This document shows positions 49,835 to 58,646 of a stretch of DNA of 64,000 nucleotides, one piece after another. The position numbers were made by a program, and so were the translations under genes. The stretch is from contig OZ245942.1 of NCBI GenBank assembly GCA_965230065.1, positions 6,758,001-6,822,000 of the forward strand, in the 5' to 3' direction. The DNA comes from G965230065 sp965230065 (GTDB lineage: Bacteria > Bacteroidota > Bacteroidia > Cytophagales > Cyclobacteriaceae). Below the pieces are notes generated by a model. The model searched no databases, was not told the origin of the DNA, and worked only from the letters and a program-made list of their open reading frames with translations. Every line of letters starts with the position of its first letter. Within the stretch, counting starts at the first letter, position 1.

Positions 49835-51301
49835 ATGAAAAATTCTGTTTACATTTCGTTGGCCGTTTTTTGCTTATCAGGATGGATAAGTTTGTCACAA
49901 GCCTTTGCTCAGTATAATACTACGTATGGTGTAGGTGTTGGCACAGGAGGAAGCTACAACACCCACATAGGGCGTTTAGCAGGACAAGTCAGTACAGGAT
50001 CTTCTAATACATTTTTAGGTACTTTCTCTGGGTATAAAAATACTGTAGGGGGAAATAATGTGTTTGTAGGAAGAAGTAGCGGGTATAATAGTACTTCAGG
50101 CTATCGTGATACTTTCGTTGGATGGGCCAGCGGATATAAAAACACCACCGGAGATGAAAACACATTTTTAGGGCATAGTAGCGGGTATAATAATACTACG
50201 GGTAGCCAAAACGCTTTTTTTGGCTACTGGAGTGGATATTATAACACCACCGGCAATAATAATGCGTTTTTTGGAACAAATAGTGGGGACAACAATACTT
50301 CCGGATTTTTCAACACCTTCATTGGAAACCATAGTGGTGATGGCAATACTACCGGATTCGGCAATACGTATGTTGGTTATTTCACAGGGCATAATAATGA
50401 AACAGGTAAGTACAATGTATTCATTGGTCAATATGCCGGATACAATGCAACAGGATCAAATAAGCTTTACATCGATAATCAGTCTGACTCCAAACCGCTG
50501 ATTTATGGGGATTTTCTCAAAAACTCTATTTCTATTGGCACCCGTTACAACGGTACTACTTACAAGCTTTTCATTCCCGGTAAAGTAAGGGCTAAAGCTT
50601 ATGATGTGGCTTCAGACAAGCGCTTGAAAGATGACATCCAGCACCTGGAAAATGCTATGACCAAATTGCAAAAGGTGGAAGGCGTAAGCTATTTGCTAAA
50701 GGATGATGAAAAGGTTGAACAAAACATAACAGATAATACCAATACAAGGAGTAGGCCGGCACAAAGGCCCGTATATTATGGTTTTGTAGCCCAGGATATC
50801 CAAAAGGTATTTCCTGAACTGGTAACTGAAGATGAAGGGCTGCTGGCAGTAAACTATATGGGCATGATTCCCGTGCTGGTAGAAGCCCTGAAAGAAATCA
50901 CCCTGGAAAGAGATAGCCTGAAACAAAACCTATCGGAAGTAACTCAAAAAAATATACAGTTAGACCAGCGTATTGCTGCTATTGAAAAAGCGCTGGAATT
51001 GCAAAAAAATATCCCGGCCAAGGTTTTTGAGAAACAAACAGGCAGCATATTAGAGCAAAACCACCCTAACCCTTTCCATGAAAGTACTACCATTAATTAT
51101 CAGGTACCCAGCGAAGCCAGTAAGGTAAGCATGGTAATTATGAACCAACAGGGTGTGGCAGTTCAGCACATTGATAATTTACAGCCTGGTGTTGGAAAGG
51201 TAGAAATATCAGCGGGTAGTTTGCGTGCAGGAACATATTTTTATTCACTGCAAGTAGATGGACAGCCTATTACCACAAAACGTATGGTACTCACCCCTTG
51301 A
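49835..51301 (+). CDS. T9SS type A cargo with repeat stalk and peptidase S74 chaperone domain
   Basis: The protein has 488 residues. Signal peptide to about residue 31 (LSQAFAQ). Residues about 35-200 are short repeats of 24 residues with the theme SGYNNTTGSQNAFFGYWSGY, a beta-helix-like stalk rich in N, T and G. Then comes a short linker and a peptidase S74 domain (ASDKRLKDDIQHLENAM to YGFVAQDIQKVFPELVTEDE and MGMIPVLVEALKEI). A coiled-coil follows (LERDSLKQNLSEVTQ). The last 75 residues are a type A sorting domain (NHPNPFHESTTINYQVP to AGTYFYSLQVDGQ). S74 domains act as intramolecular chaperones for trimeric fibres and may cleave themselves off. A trimeric surface fibre is likely. There is no phage gene nearby. 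Confidence 0.9.
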   Translation: MKNSVYISLAVFCLSGWISLSQAFAQYNTTYGVGVGTGGSYNTHIGRLAGQVSTGSSNTFLGTFSGYKNTVGGNNVFVGRSSGYNSTSGYRDTFVGWASGYKNTTGDENTFLGHSSGYNNTTGSQNAFFGYWSGYYNTTGNNNAFFGTNSGDNNTSGFFNTFIGNHSGDGNTTGFGNTYVGYFTGHNNETGKYNVFIGQYAGYNATGSNKLYIDNQSDSKPLIYGDFLKNSISIGTRYNGTTYKLFIPGKVRAKAYDVASDKRLKDDIQHLENAMTKLQKVEGVSYLLKDDEKVEQNITDNTNTRSRPAQRPVYYGFVAQDIQKVFPELVTEDEGLLAVNYMGMIPVLVEALKEITLERDSLKQNLSEVTQKNIQLDQRIAAIEKALELQKNIPAKVFEKQTGSILEQNHPNPFHESTTINYQVPSEASKVSMVIMNQQGVAVQHIDNLQPGVGKVEISAGSLRAGTYFYSLQVDGQPITTKRMVLTP

Positions 51302-51326
51302 AAATGTGAACTACACCTTATTGAAA

Positions 51327-51366
51327 TAGCAGCAGTAGCAGCCTGTATCAAAAAACTGCTACTGCT
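51327..51366. terminator. Bidirectional terminator between T9SS cargo and locus C susD
   Basis: AGCAGTAGCAG (51331-51341) pairs with CTGCTACTGCT (51356-51366); the loop and flanks contain A/T runs on either strand. It lies between two convergent stops. Confidence 0.7.
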
Positions 51367-51439
51367 ACTAAAAACAAGCTCCTGTTTGGAAGGTTATTAA
51401 CCACCGTGAAGAACTATACGGGATTGAAATTCCCCTATT

Positions 51440-52999
51440 CTATTCCCCTTCAAAATACCCGTCGTTCTGCACCAGGTTTTCGTTGCGTTCCATCTCAATA
51501 TCAGGGATGGCATACCAAACTTTATACTCCTGCTGGTTAGAGGCTGGCACTTCCCCGGTGGCCCAGGAGCGGGTGGTGTACAAATCATGACGGATGAGCA
51601 CACCCCTGAATAATCCCTCGCCAATATGCTCGCGGGCAAACTCTTCTATAATTGCATTTCTCAACTCATCCTGGCTCATGGCAGCGGTAAGGTCGGGGTA
51701 TACACTTTCGGGTTGCTCCATGGGCGTGCCCACAGCCCTTGCACGGCGGCGCACCATGTTGATGGCTTCCAGGGCTTCTGCAGTAGGCCCGTTGAGTTCA
51801 TTCAATGCCTCTGCTTTTATCAGGTACATTTCAGCGGTACGCAAAACATTGTCGTTCACCCCTGTCCGCTGGAAATAATTACCATCCAGGTGATAGTATT
51901 TCACCAGTTGTGGCCCAATATTTTCAGGAAACTGTAAGGTATCCATCACCACATCACCACCCTTTGGTATGTAAAAGGGCATCCAGTCGCGCATGGAGTA
52001 CATTTTCCGGTAGGTATTGGGCGTGGCATCATAAAACTCCTTATTTACCCAAAATGCGTGGCCTTTGTCATCTTCATTACGGGCAAAATCTACGGTAGTA
52101 CCATCAGCCAGCGTAAACCCAGCCACGTTCAGCCACCATACATTGTTATTACCAATGTTATCGGTAGACCCACCTACCCCATGCGATTTGGTAAACAGGT
52201 GTTCGCCTCCATTTTCATGGTCAGGATGCCAAATTTTTGAATAGTCGGGCATCAGGAAGATGGCCGGGTGGCTAATGGCGCGGTCGGCTGCATCAGCGGC
52301 TTCCTGCCATTTGCGTTGCCAGGCATACACCCTGGCCAGCAAACCCTGAGCAGAAGCAGCAGTAACCCTGCCCATTTGATGGTTATTCACGTCAAAAGGG
52401 CTTAGCTTTTGTTCGGCCATCGTCAAATCATCTTCAATAAAAGCCCAGGTTTCTTCATACGTACTCCTGGCTTTGTATATATCCTCTGTTAAACCTTCCG
52501 TAGGCTCAGTCATAAGCGGAACACCGTGAAAGTTTTTGTTGAGGTTATAGTAAAACAAAGCCCTCAAAAAGCGGGTTTCCCCTTCAATCCTGTCCTCAAA
52601 AGCCTGGTCCAGTTCTACATTGCCCAGCTCTTTCAAAATTTTGTTGGCTTCGTTAATGGCCGGGTAAGAGTCACGCCACCAGTCGGCCAGGTTCCGCGTA
52701 GTTCGGTCCCAGTTCCACGAATCCTGATCGTTTGGGTTTCCACCTTCCAGAGGATTGCCACCGGTGTTAATCAACAGTTCGGTAGGTTGGTCGCCAAACC
52801 TTACAAAGTTGGCATCTTTATACACATAGGCTTCCCACACACGGGCATATACGCCGTTGAGTGCCAGCTCAAATTCTGTAGGTGATGAGTAAAAATCATC
52901 CACCGATACATCTGAAAAAGGGGTTTCTTTCAAGGGGTCATCGCAGGCTGCCGGAAGCATCATCAGCAGTATACCTGCATATATTATCAATCGTTTCAT
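51440..52999 (-). CDS. RagB/SusD family nutrient-binding outer-membrane lipoprotein (locus C)
   Basis: The protein has 519 residues. The lipoprotein signal ends MLPAAC with C19 lipidated, followed by DDPLKETPFSDVSVDDFY. SusD motifs are EGETRFLRALFYYNLNKNFHGVPLM, LARVYAWQRKWQEAADAADRAI and, near the C terminus, AEMYLIKAEALNELNGPTAEAL, INMVRRRARAVG and IEEFAREHIGEGLFRGVLIR. The TPR-like helices and ligand-binding core are complete. It is the last gene of locus C, 52 bp downstream of its susC. It would bind the imported ligand at the cell surface. Nothing in locus C names the ligand. Confidence 0.94.
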   Translation of the reverse strand: MKRLIIYAGILLMMLPAACDDPLKETPFSDVSVDDFYSSPTEFELALNGVYARVWEAYVYKDANFVRFGDQPTELLINTGGNPLEGGNPNDQDSWNWDRTTRNLADWWRDSYPAINEANKILKELGNVELDQAFEDRIEGETRFLRALFYYNLNKNFHGVPLMTEPTEGLTEDIYKARSTYEETWAFIEDDLTMAEQKLSPFDVNNHQMGRVTAASAQGLLARVYAWQRKWQEAADAADRAISHPAIFLMPDYSKIWHPDHENGGEHLFTKSHGVGGSTDNIGNNNVWWLNVAGFTLADGTTVDFARNEDDKGHAFWVNKEFYDATPNTYRKMYSMRDWMPFYIPKGGDVVMDTLQFPENIGPQLVKYYHLDGNYFQRTGVNDNVLRTAEMYLIKAEALNELNGPTAEALEAINMVRRRARAVGTPMEQPESVYPDLTAAMSQDELRNAIIEEFAREHIGEGLFRGVLIRHDLYTTRSWATGEVPASNQQEYKVWYAIPDIEMERNENLVQNDGYFEGE

Positions 53000-53051
53000 A
53001 GCAATATTTTTTAGTTTCTTTATTTCATTCTATGATTAGATGGTACAAGGG

Positions 53052-56000
53052 TTAAAAACCGATATTTACTCCTACAATAAATGATTTTGAAGAAGGATAA
53101 GGGAAACGGTCAACCCCTTTGATACGGTTAGAACCTCCGGAAGCATTCACTTCAGGGTCCCAGCCGGGGTACTTGGTAAAAGTAAGTAAGTTACGCCCGG
53201 CCACATATATTTGTGCATTACGGAAGATGGTGTTTTGCACAGGGATATTATAAGACAGTTGTATGTTTTTCAAACGTACAAATGAGCCATCATAAGCATT
53301 ATCATCGGTTACCAGTGCAGGATAAGCACCTCTAACTGAGTTGGTTACATCACCACCTACCCTGGGGTTTTCTGGTGTCCATCTTTTTTCCCGGTCTTCT
53401 TTCCATAGGTTTGTCCCCCCGGCAATTTCGTTTTTGGTTACCATGAGGGTGGTATTGCCCCACATACCCTGGAAGAATACCCGCAGATTGAAGTTTTTAT
53501 AGCTAAAGTCGTTGGTAAAACCAAAAATCACATCGGGGTTAGGGTCACCCACAAAAGTATCATCATCTGCTGAGTACCTGCCATCCCCGTTCAAGTCTTT
53601 GAAACGATAATCGCCCGGGTTGGCATTGGGCATGGTACCTACTTCGTCAATTTCAGCCTGTGAAGCCCATACCCGGTTTTCGTGCATGACAGACCCATAG
53701 AATTTACCAATAGCATGACCCGGTTCCAGGCGGGCAACCTGGCGTCCGTGGTTACTTACATTGCCTCCGCCGGCCCAACCGGTATAAATAAATGGTGCCC
53801 CTCCCAGGGAAAGGATTTCATTTTTATTGCGCGACATTACCAGGGTAGTATTCCACTTAAACTCACCGGTGAGGTTGTACGTGTTCAGTGTGATTTCAAT
53901 GCCCCGGTTCTCCATAGACCCGGTATTTTGTAACACTGAGCGGTAACCTGCCTGATTTGGCAGAGGTACATCCAGCAAGAGGTCAGTAGTTTTCTGGTAA
54001 TAGTAGTCAAAGGTCAGGTTAATCCTGTCGTTATACATGCCCAGGTCAAACCCTACATCAATATCTTCGCTTTTTTCCCAGCCCAGGTCGGGGTTGGCAA
54101 TGCCATTGGGACGGGCACGTACTACCTTACCGTTAGGATCGTTGGTACCAAACAACCAGCTTGATCCATCACTGGATGCAAAGTTGATAAGGGAAAGCGA
54201 TTCGTACACACCAATGCGGTCGTTACCGGATTGTCCGTAGCTCAACCTCAACTTCAGGTTACTGACCGGCCCGGCATTACTCATAAAATCTTCATTGCTC
54301 ACCCTCCAGGCTACGGCGGCAGAAGGGAAGAAGCCCCATTTGTTGTTAGCCCCAAACTTAGACGAGCCATCGGCCCGGCCTGTCAGGGTTATCAAATATT
54401 TATCGGCCAGCACATAGTTGATCCGCCCTATCCATGAAAGTAAGGTCCAGTCATCACGCGAAGTGGTTGGATTATCGGGACTTGCGGCAATACCCAAATT
54501 CCAGTATTTATAGGCATCAGAAGGGAAGCCTTTACCACTGGCAGAGGTATGGAATGAATTCTCGGTTTGATAAGTAAAACCCGCCAAAACATCCAAACGG
54601 TGAATACCGAAGGTATTGTTGTACTTCAAGAGGTTTTCATTCAACAGATTATTTCGACGGTATTCATCAAAATCGGCCTCACCGAATTGGGCTGGGCGTG
54701 AACCAATGGGAAAATACTCACCAATCTGGTAGTCCAGCACATCTACCCCAATTCGCACAACGGCATCCAGCCCATCCAACAGGGTATAGGTACCGGCAAT
54801 ATTCCCCACAATACGCGTATCCCAACGGTCCACATCATATTCCCTGGCCGCATACACTGGGTTTTCGTCTCCTCCGAGCGCCACATTTCGGGTATCTGTG
54901 TAATCCCCGTTTTCGTCATATACCGGAATGGTAGGGGAAGTATCAATCATATACGACATAATATCCCCCTGGGTGCCGTATCCTTTTCTTCCGGTAAACA
55001 CCCGGTCCTGGGTAGTAGATGACAACATCAGGTGCTGATCTATTTTAAACCGTTCTGATACCTGTGCGTTCATGTTCAGGGTAGCCCCATAACGTTTGAA
55101 GTTTGATCCAATGATCAGTCCGTCTTCATCTACATAACTACCAGCCAGGTAATACCGGATGGCATCATTACCGCCTGAAATGGAAAGTTGGTGTTTCTGG
55201 CTCACTGCGGGCTGACGGAATATTTCTTCCTGCCAGTCGGTACCTTCCCCAAAAGCATCAATCTGTTCCTGCGTAAATACGGGGGGGTTATCGAGCAACG
55301 CTGCCCTTTCGTTCACAATCATGGCATGCTCGGTGGCATTCAGAAAGTCGAGTTTATTCACCGGGCCTGAGAAACTTACCGATCCGGAGTAGTCAATTTT
55401 TGCTTTTCCGGCTTCCCCTTCCTTCGTGGTGATCAATACCACACCATTAGAACCGCGTGACCCATAAATAGCGGTAGCAGAAGCCCCTTTCAGCACTTCC
55501 ATTGACTGAATGGAGCTGGGGTCAATATTCGCCATTGGGTTATAACTCGGGCCATTTCCGCCCAGGTTACTCGTACCTACATAATCGGAAAGTGGCACAC
55601 CGTCAATCACATACAGTGGGGAGCCACCTGCATTGATGGAAGCGGTTCCCCGTACTTCTACGCTCATGGCCCCGCCCGGCTCATGCGAACCGGTAAACAC
55701 ATTTACCCCGGCGGCTTTTCCCTGCAGTGCCTGATCGGGCGTATTGATGATGGGCAGCTCCAGGTCTTCCCGGCTTACGGACGATACCGCCCCGGTAAGG
55801 TCACTTTTGCGCTGGGTACCATACCCAATCACTACAATTTCAGAAAGGGCCTGCACATCAGCAGCCATGTCTACATTAATTACGGAACGCCCGCCAATAT
55901 TGACTTCCTGGCTCTCATAGCCTACAGAGGAGAATACGAGGGCTTCAACGTTATCTTCAACAGTAAGCCGGTAGTTTCCATTAATGTCAGTTACCGTACC

Positions 56001-56570
56001 GGTGTTGGTGTTTTTTGCCACTACGTTCACGCCGGGCAGGGCATCATCAGTTTCCCCATCGGTTACTTTTCCTGTGATGGTTTTATCCATGGGGCGCGAA
56101 AAAGAATTATACGCCTGGGTTTTGAGGTGTTCAAGGTAAGGAACGGAACTATCAGGCCCGCCCCTTAATTTGACACGATCCACCTTGTCCACACCGGCAT
56201 TTTCAACCTTTTGGATTACGTAATAGTTGCTTCCCATTTTTTTGTAGGTAAGCTTCAAAGGCTGTAGCACTTCGGTAAGGGTTTCTTCCAGGCCATCGTA
56301 TTTTTTTGTTGCCTTTGTATTTACTGTTTTGTTTTCTACAAGTTCACCACTATAAGCAAACCGTACCAGATACTCTTTTTCCATATCTGATAAAAATGAC
56401 TTCAGCAATTGCTGATTGTCTTGCGTGCTCCTTGCACTAAAAACCTTGTCATCCTTGTCAAATTTATTGAGGGATGCCAGGCTTTGTGCCTGCAACTGCA
56501 TGGAAAATGGCATACAAAGCCATAACCCAAGCAGCATGTTAAAAATTAAGGTAGATTTTTTGGGTATCAT
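53052..56570 (-). CDS. SusC/RagA family TonB-dependent transporter with STN domain (locus C)
   Basis: The protein has 1172 residues. Signal peptide to about residue 29 (MQLQAQ). The STN domain is LLKSFLSDMEKEYLVRFAYS to GSNYYVIQ. The carboxypeptidase-regulatory-like domain is DKTITGKVTDGETDDALPGV, followed by VVIGYGTQRKSDLTGAVSSV. The plug has VRGTASINAGGSPLYVIDG and LKGASATAIYGSRGSNGVV, and the barrel ends SFIVGVNIGF. It is an outer-membrane importer and, by its STN domain, the sensor for the FecR and sigma factor encoded upstream. It is closer in signature to locus B than to locus A. FecR ends 42 bp upstream. The substrate is unknown. Confidence 0.94.
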   Translation of the reverse strand: MIPKKSTLIFNMLLGLWLCMPFSMQLQAQSLASLNKFDKDDKVFSARSTQDNQQLLKSFLSDMEKEYLVRFAYSGELVENKTVNTKATKKYDGLEETLTEVLQPLKLTYKKMGSNYYVIQKVENAGVDKVDRVKLRGGPDSSVPYLEHLKTQAYNSFSRPMDKTITGKVTDGETDDALPGVNVVAKNTNTGTVTDINGNYRLTVEDNVEALVFSSVGYESQEVNIGGRSVINVDMAADVQALSEIVVIGYGTQRKSDLTGAVSSVSREDLELPIINTPDQALQGKAAGVNVFTGSHEPGGAMSVEVRGTASINAGGSPLYVIDGVPLSDYVGTSNLGGNGPSYNPMANIDPSSIQSMEVLKGASATAIYGSRGSNGVVLITTKEGEAGKAKIDYSGSVSFSGPVNKLDFLNATEHAMIVNERAALLDNPPVFTQEQIDAFGEGTDWQEEIFRQPAVSQKHQLSISGGNDAIRYYLAGSYVDEDGLIIGSNFKRYGATLNMNAQVSERFKIDQHLMLSSTTQDRVFTGRKGYGTQGDIMSYMIDTSPTIPVYDENGDYTDTRNVALGGDENPVYAAREYDVDRWDTRIVGNIAGTYTLLDGLDAVVRIGVDVLDYQIGEYFPIGSRPAQFGEADFDEYRRNNLLNENLLKYNNTFGIHRLDVLAGFTYQTENSFHTSASGKGFPSDAYKYWNLGIAASPDNPTTSRDDWTLLSWIGRINYVLADKYLITLTGRADGSSKFGANNKWGFFPSAAVAWRVSNEDFMSNAGPVSNLKLRLSYGQSGNDRIGVYESLSLINFASSDGSSWLFGTNDPNGKVVRARPNGIANPDLGWEKSEDIDVGFDLGMYNDRINLTFDYYYQKTTDLLLDVPLPNQAGYRSVLQNTGSMENRGIEITLNTYNLTGEFKWNTTLVMSRNKNEILSLGGAPFIYTGWAGGGNVSNHGRQVARLEPGHAIGKFYGSVMHENRVWASQAEIDEVGTMPNANPGDYRFKDLNGDGRYSADDDTFVGDPNPDVIFGFTNDFSYKNFNLRVFFQGMWGNTTLMVTKNEIAGGTNLWKEDREKRWTPENPRVGGDVTNSVRGAYPALVTDDNAYDGSFVRLKNIQLSYNIPVQNTIFRNAQIYVAGRNLLTFTKYPGWDPEVNASGGSNRIKGVDRFPYPSSKSFIVGVNIGF

Positions 56571-56612
56571 AGCAATGATTGTTTGGTTAAAAAAAGTACA
56601 TATAGTTTATAT

Positions 56613-57698
56613 TTATTGGGTATTCAGCATTTTGCGATACTTGAATGAAACCTGATTATTTTTTCTTACTACGTCAATATTTTCAGACCTGAAAGACTCC
56701 CTAATCAGCGATAGGAGCATGTCCAGGTCCTGGCGAGGCACGCCGCTCACATTAAATATTTTGTTTGCCAGCTCATTATCCGCAAAGTGTACATCCACCC
56801 CATAGTACTCCCGGATTTCATCGGCCACCTCAAGAAGGGTCGCATTGTCAAAAATGAACATCTGGTCTTTCCAGGCAGTGATTGGTGCCGCATTTACAGT
56901 ATTGTGTTTAAATTCACTGTCGTTCTTACCCAGTTCTACTATTTCTCCGGGCTTCATAATCACACTGGTATTCAACACAGGGTTTAATACTTTTACCGAA
57001 CCTTCGTTCAATACTACCTGTGTCTTTTGCTGGCGGCTGTTTACATTAAACTGGGTACCCAAAACTTCCACTTTCGCTTCGTTGGTATGCACGATAAACC
57101 TTTTGGCAGCTTCCTGGCTGGCACTTGAACCGCTCAGCTTTTTTACTTCAAAATACGCTTCCCCGCTTAGCCAAACTTCACGGGGTTGGCCGCTTTGCAT
57201 ATCAATATCTGCCTCCAGGCTGGAGTTAGCATTCAGTTTTACCACAGTGCCATCGGGCAGGGTAAAAGTTTTAGTTTCGCCATAAGCAGTGGTGTATATG
57301 GGCAAAGCCGTATACCAATGATACATGAGTACGGCGGAAGTCATGAGCAGGAGGAATACAGCGGCTGCGGCCACACTCCCATATTTCCGAATTTTAAATA
57401 CAGAACCTTGCGGCCTATGTGGGTTTTGCTTTTTTTCCTGACTTGCTAATTGATATGCCCCTTGTAGAAGCTGCTGTTTGCGGAAGGCAGGCAAGATATG
57501 TTGATTGAAGTGAAGGCCCAGCATTGTTTCTTTGGCTTCAAGCAGGGCCCCGGCCTGTTGAGGGTATTGACGCATAAATGTTTCCCAGAATGATTCACTT
57601 TTTTTGTCGGGGTTTTGCACCCACTGTTGAAAGAATTCATCCAGCAGAAAATCATTTGCTGTATAATGGCGGTAATCTTCTGGTAGTTTATTTGCCAT
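56613..57698 (-). CDS. FecR family anti-sigma factor (locus C)
   Basis: The protein has 361 residues. The N-terminal cytoplasmic region has DYRHYTANDFLLDEFFQQWV, then a membrane segment near residue 110 (SVAAAAVFLLLMTSAVLMYH). The FecR domain follows (YGETKTFTLPDGTVVKLNAN, GEAYFEVKKL, EVLGTQFNVNSRQQKTQVVL) and a DUF4974-like end (FDNATLLEVADEIREYYGVD). It controls the sigma factor encoded 148 bp upstream and is expected to be relieved by the STN domain of the locus C SusC. A short near-palindrome (GGCAAATTTTGCC, 57736-57748) lies in the gap to the sigma gene. Unlike loci A and B there is no hairpin before susC. Confidence 0.92.
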   Translation of the reverse strand: MANKLPEDYRHYTANDFLLDEFFQQWVQNPDKKSESFWETFMRQYPQQAGALLEAKETMLGLHFNQHILPAFRKQQLLQGAYQLASQEKKQNPHRPQGSVFKIRKYGSVAAAAVFLLLMTSAVLMYHWYTALPIYTTAYGETKTFTLPDGTVVKLNANSSLEADIDMQSGQPREVWLSGEAYFEVKKLSGSSASQEAAKRFIVHTNEAKVEVLGTQFNVNSRQQKTQVVLNEGSVKVLNPVLNTSVIMKPGEIVELGKNDSEFKHNTVNAAPITAWKDQMFIFDNATLLEVADEIREYYGVDVHFADNELANKIFNVSGVPRQDLDMLLSLIRESFRSENIDVVRKNNQVSFKYRKMLNTQ

Positions 57699-57846
57699 GT
57701 GGTATACTTGTCTTTACTTATACAGATACAAGCATGGCAAATTTTGCCCCATACCCGGAGCAATAATTTTCATTTTTATAATTATTACAATACTTATTGA
57801 GTTTTTTGTTAACAGCTACATCTTATTGGAAGGAAAATTATGATAA

Positions 57847-58434
57847 TTAAAACAACAAGCTCCAGAGGTAAGTTTCTTTGGGAACATGCTTGCGCAAGGC
57901 ATCCAGGCTGCGGTATAATAATTTATAAACTGCCTTCACATGAACATCCATGATTTCGGCTATTTCTTCGTAACCCAACTGATTGTAATAGCGCAGATAA
58001 ACGACTTCTTTCTGCTTACTGGTCAGTTTGACAAATGCCTTTTTCAACTGCTCAACTTTTTCTTCAGGAATATGTTGATTTGCAAAACCAGCATGATTAG
58101 CTATTACAACATCAAAAGTGTAGTCGGGTAAGAAAGGATACTCTTTACGGGCGGCAAGTGCCCTGATGATCCGCCGCTTAAGGGCGATTAAGAGATAGTG
58201 TTTGGTAGATTTGACGGCTGTCATGCGTACCCTTTTCTGCCAAATATCAGCGAATAATTCCTGTATGCAGTCCTCAGCCAAATCCCGGGATGGTGAAAGC
58301 TTATTGCCATAGTCGTACAAAATATCCACATACTTATGATATAAGTATTCAAAGGCGCACTTATTGCCCTGATGCAATGCCTGCCAGGCACTTTCATCGG
58401 TAAAAGGGCCGGTATGGGGAAAGCTGCTTTCCAC
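57847..58434 (-). CDS. ECF sigma-70 factor, FecI-like (locus C)
   Basis: The protein has 195 residues. Region 2 contains FEYLYHKYVDILYDYGNKLS and AEDCIQELFADIWQKRV. Region 4 contains LTSKQKEVVYLRYYNQLGYE and AEIMDVHVKAVYKLLYRSLDALRKH. The C terminus (ETYLWSLLF) is only weakly hydrophobic, unlike the long hydrophobic tails of the locus A and B factors. It heads locus C on the minus strand with a -7 element 103 bp upstream, leaving a leader of about 95 bases. It is presumably held by the FecR encoded next and acts on the locus C fecR/susC promoters. Confidence 0.92.
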   Translation of the reverse strand: MESSFPHTGPFTDESAWQALHQGNKCAFEYLYHKYVDILYDYGNKLSPSRDLAEDCIQELFADIWQKRVRMTAVKSTKHYLLIALKRRIIRALAARKEYPFLPDYTFDVVIANHAGFANQHIPEEKVEQLKKAFVKLTSKQKEVVYLRYYNQLGYEEIAEIMDVHVKAVYKLLYRSLDALRKHVPKETYLWSLLF

Positions 58435-58536
58435 GGTCAGTAGTTATATTGAGGTGGTTATTGCCGCTCCTGTAAAAAAATTGAACGAACAATAATGATA
58501 ATTATAAACAGATTTTCCCTAAATAAAAAAAATATG

Positions 58537-58544
58537 CAAACTTA
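58537..58544 (-). promoter_or_regulatory. Bacteroidota-type -7 promoter element of the locus C sigma gene
   Basis: On the minus strand this reads TAAGTTTG, an exact TAnnTTTG match, 102 bp before the sigma ATG at 58434. Confidence 0.45.
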
Positions 58545-58590
58545 ACTACAGGAATAGTATAATTTTGAGACTAAAGCCGTAGGTAGAAAG

Positions 58591-58646
58591 GGAGACGGAA
58601 GACGGAAGCAAAAAAACTCCGGTCTTCGGACTTCGGTCTTCCGCCC
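58591..58646. repeat. Imperfect palindrome of word-like repeats after leuS
   Basis: GGAGACGGAAGACGGAAG (58591-58608) is faced by CTTCGGTCTTCCG (58631-58643) and related words. It ends next to the leuS stop and may be its terminator on the minus strand. The arms are themselves made of direct repeats (GACGGAA twice; CTTCGG repeated). Confidence 0.6.

Noticed and set aside
49835..51301. Prophage tail-fibre gene
   Set aside because: The S74 domain is phage-like, but the signal peptide, T9SS sorting domain and absence of other phage genes argue against it.
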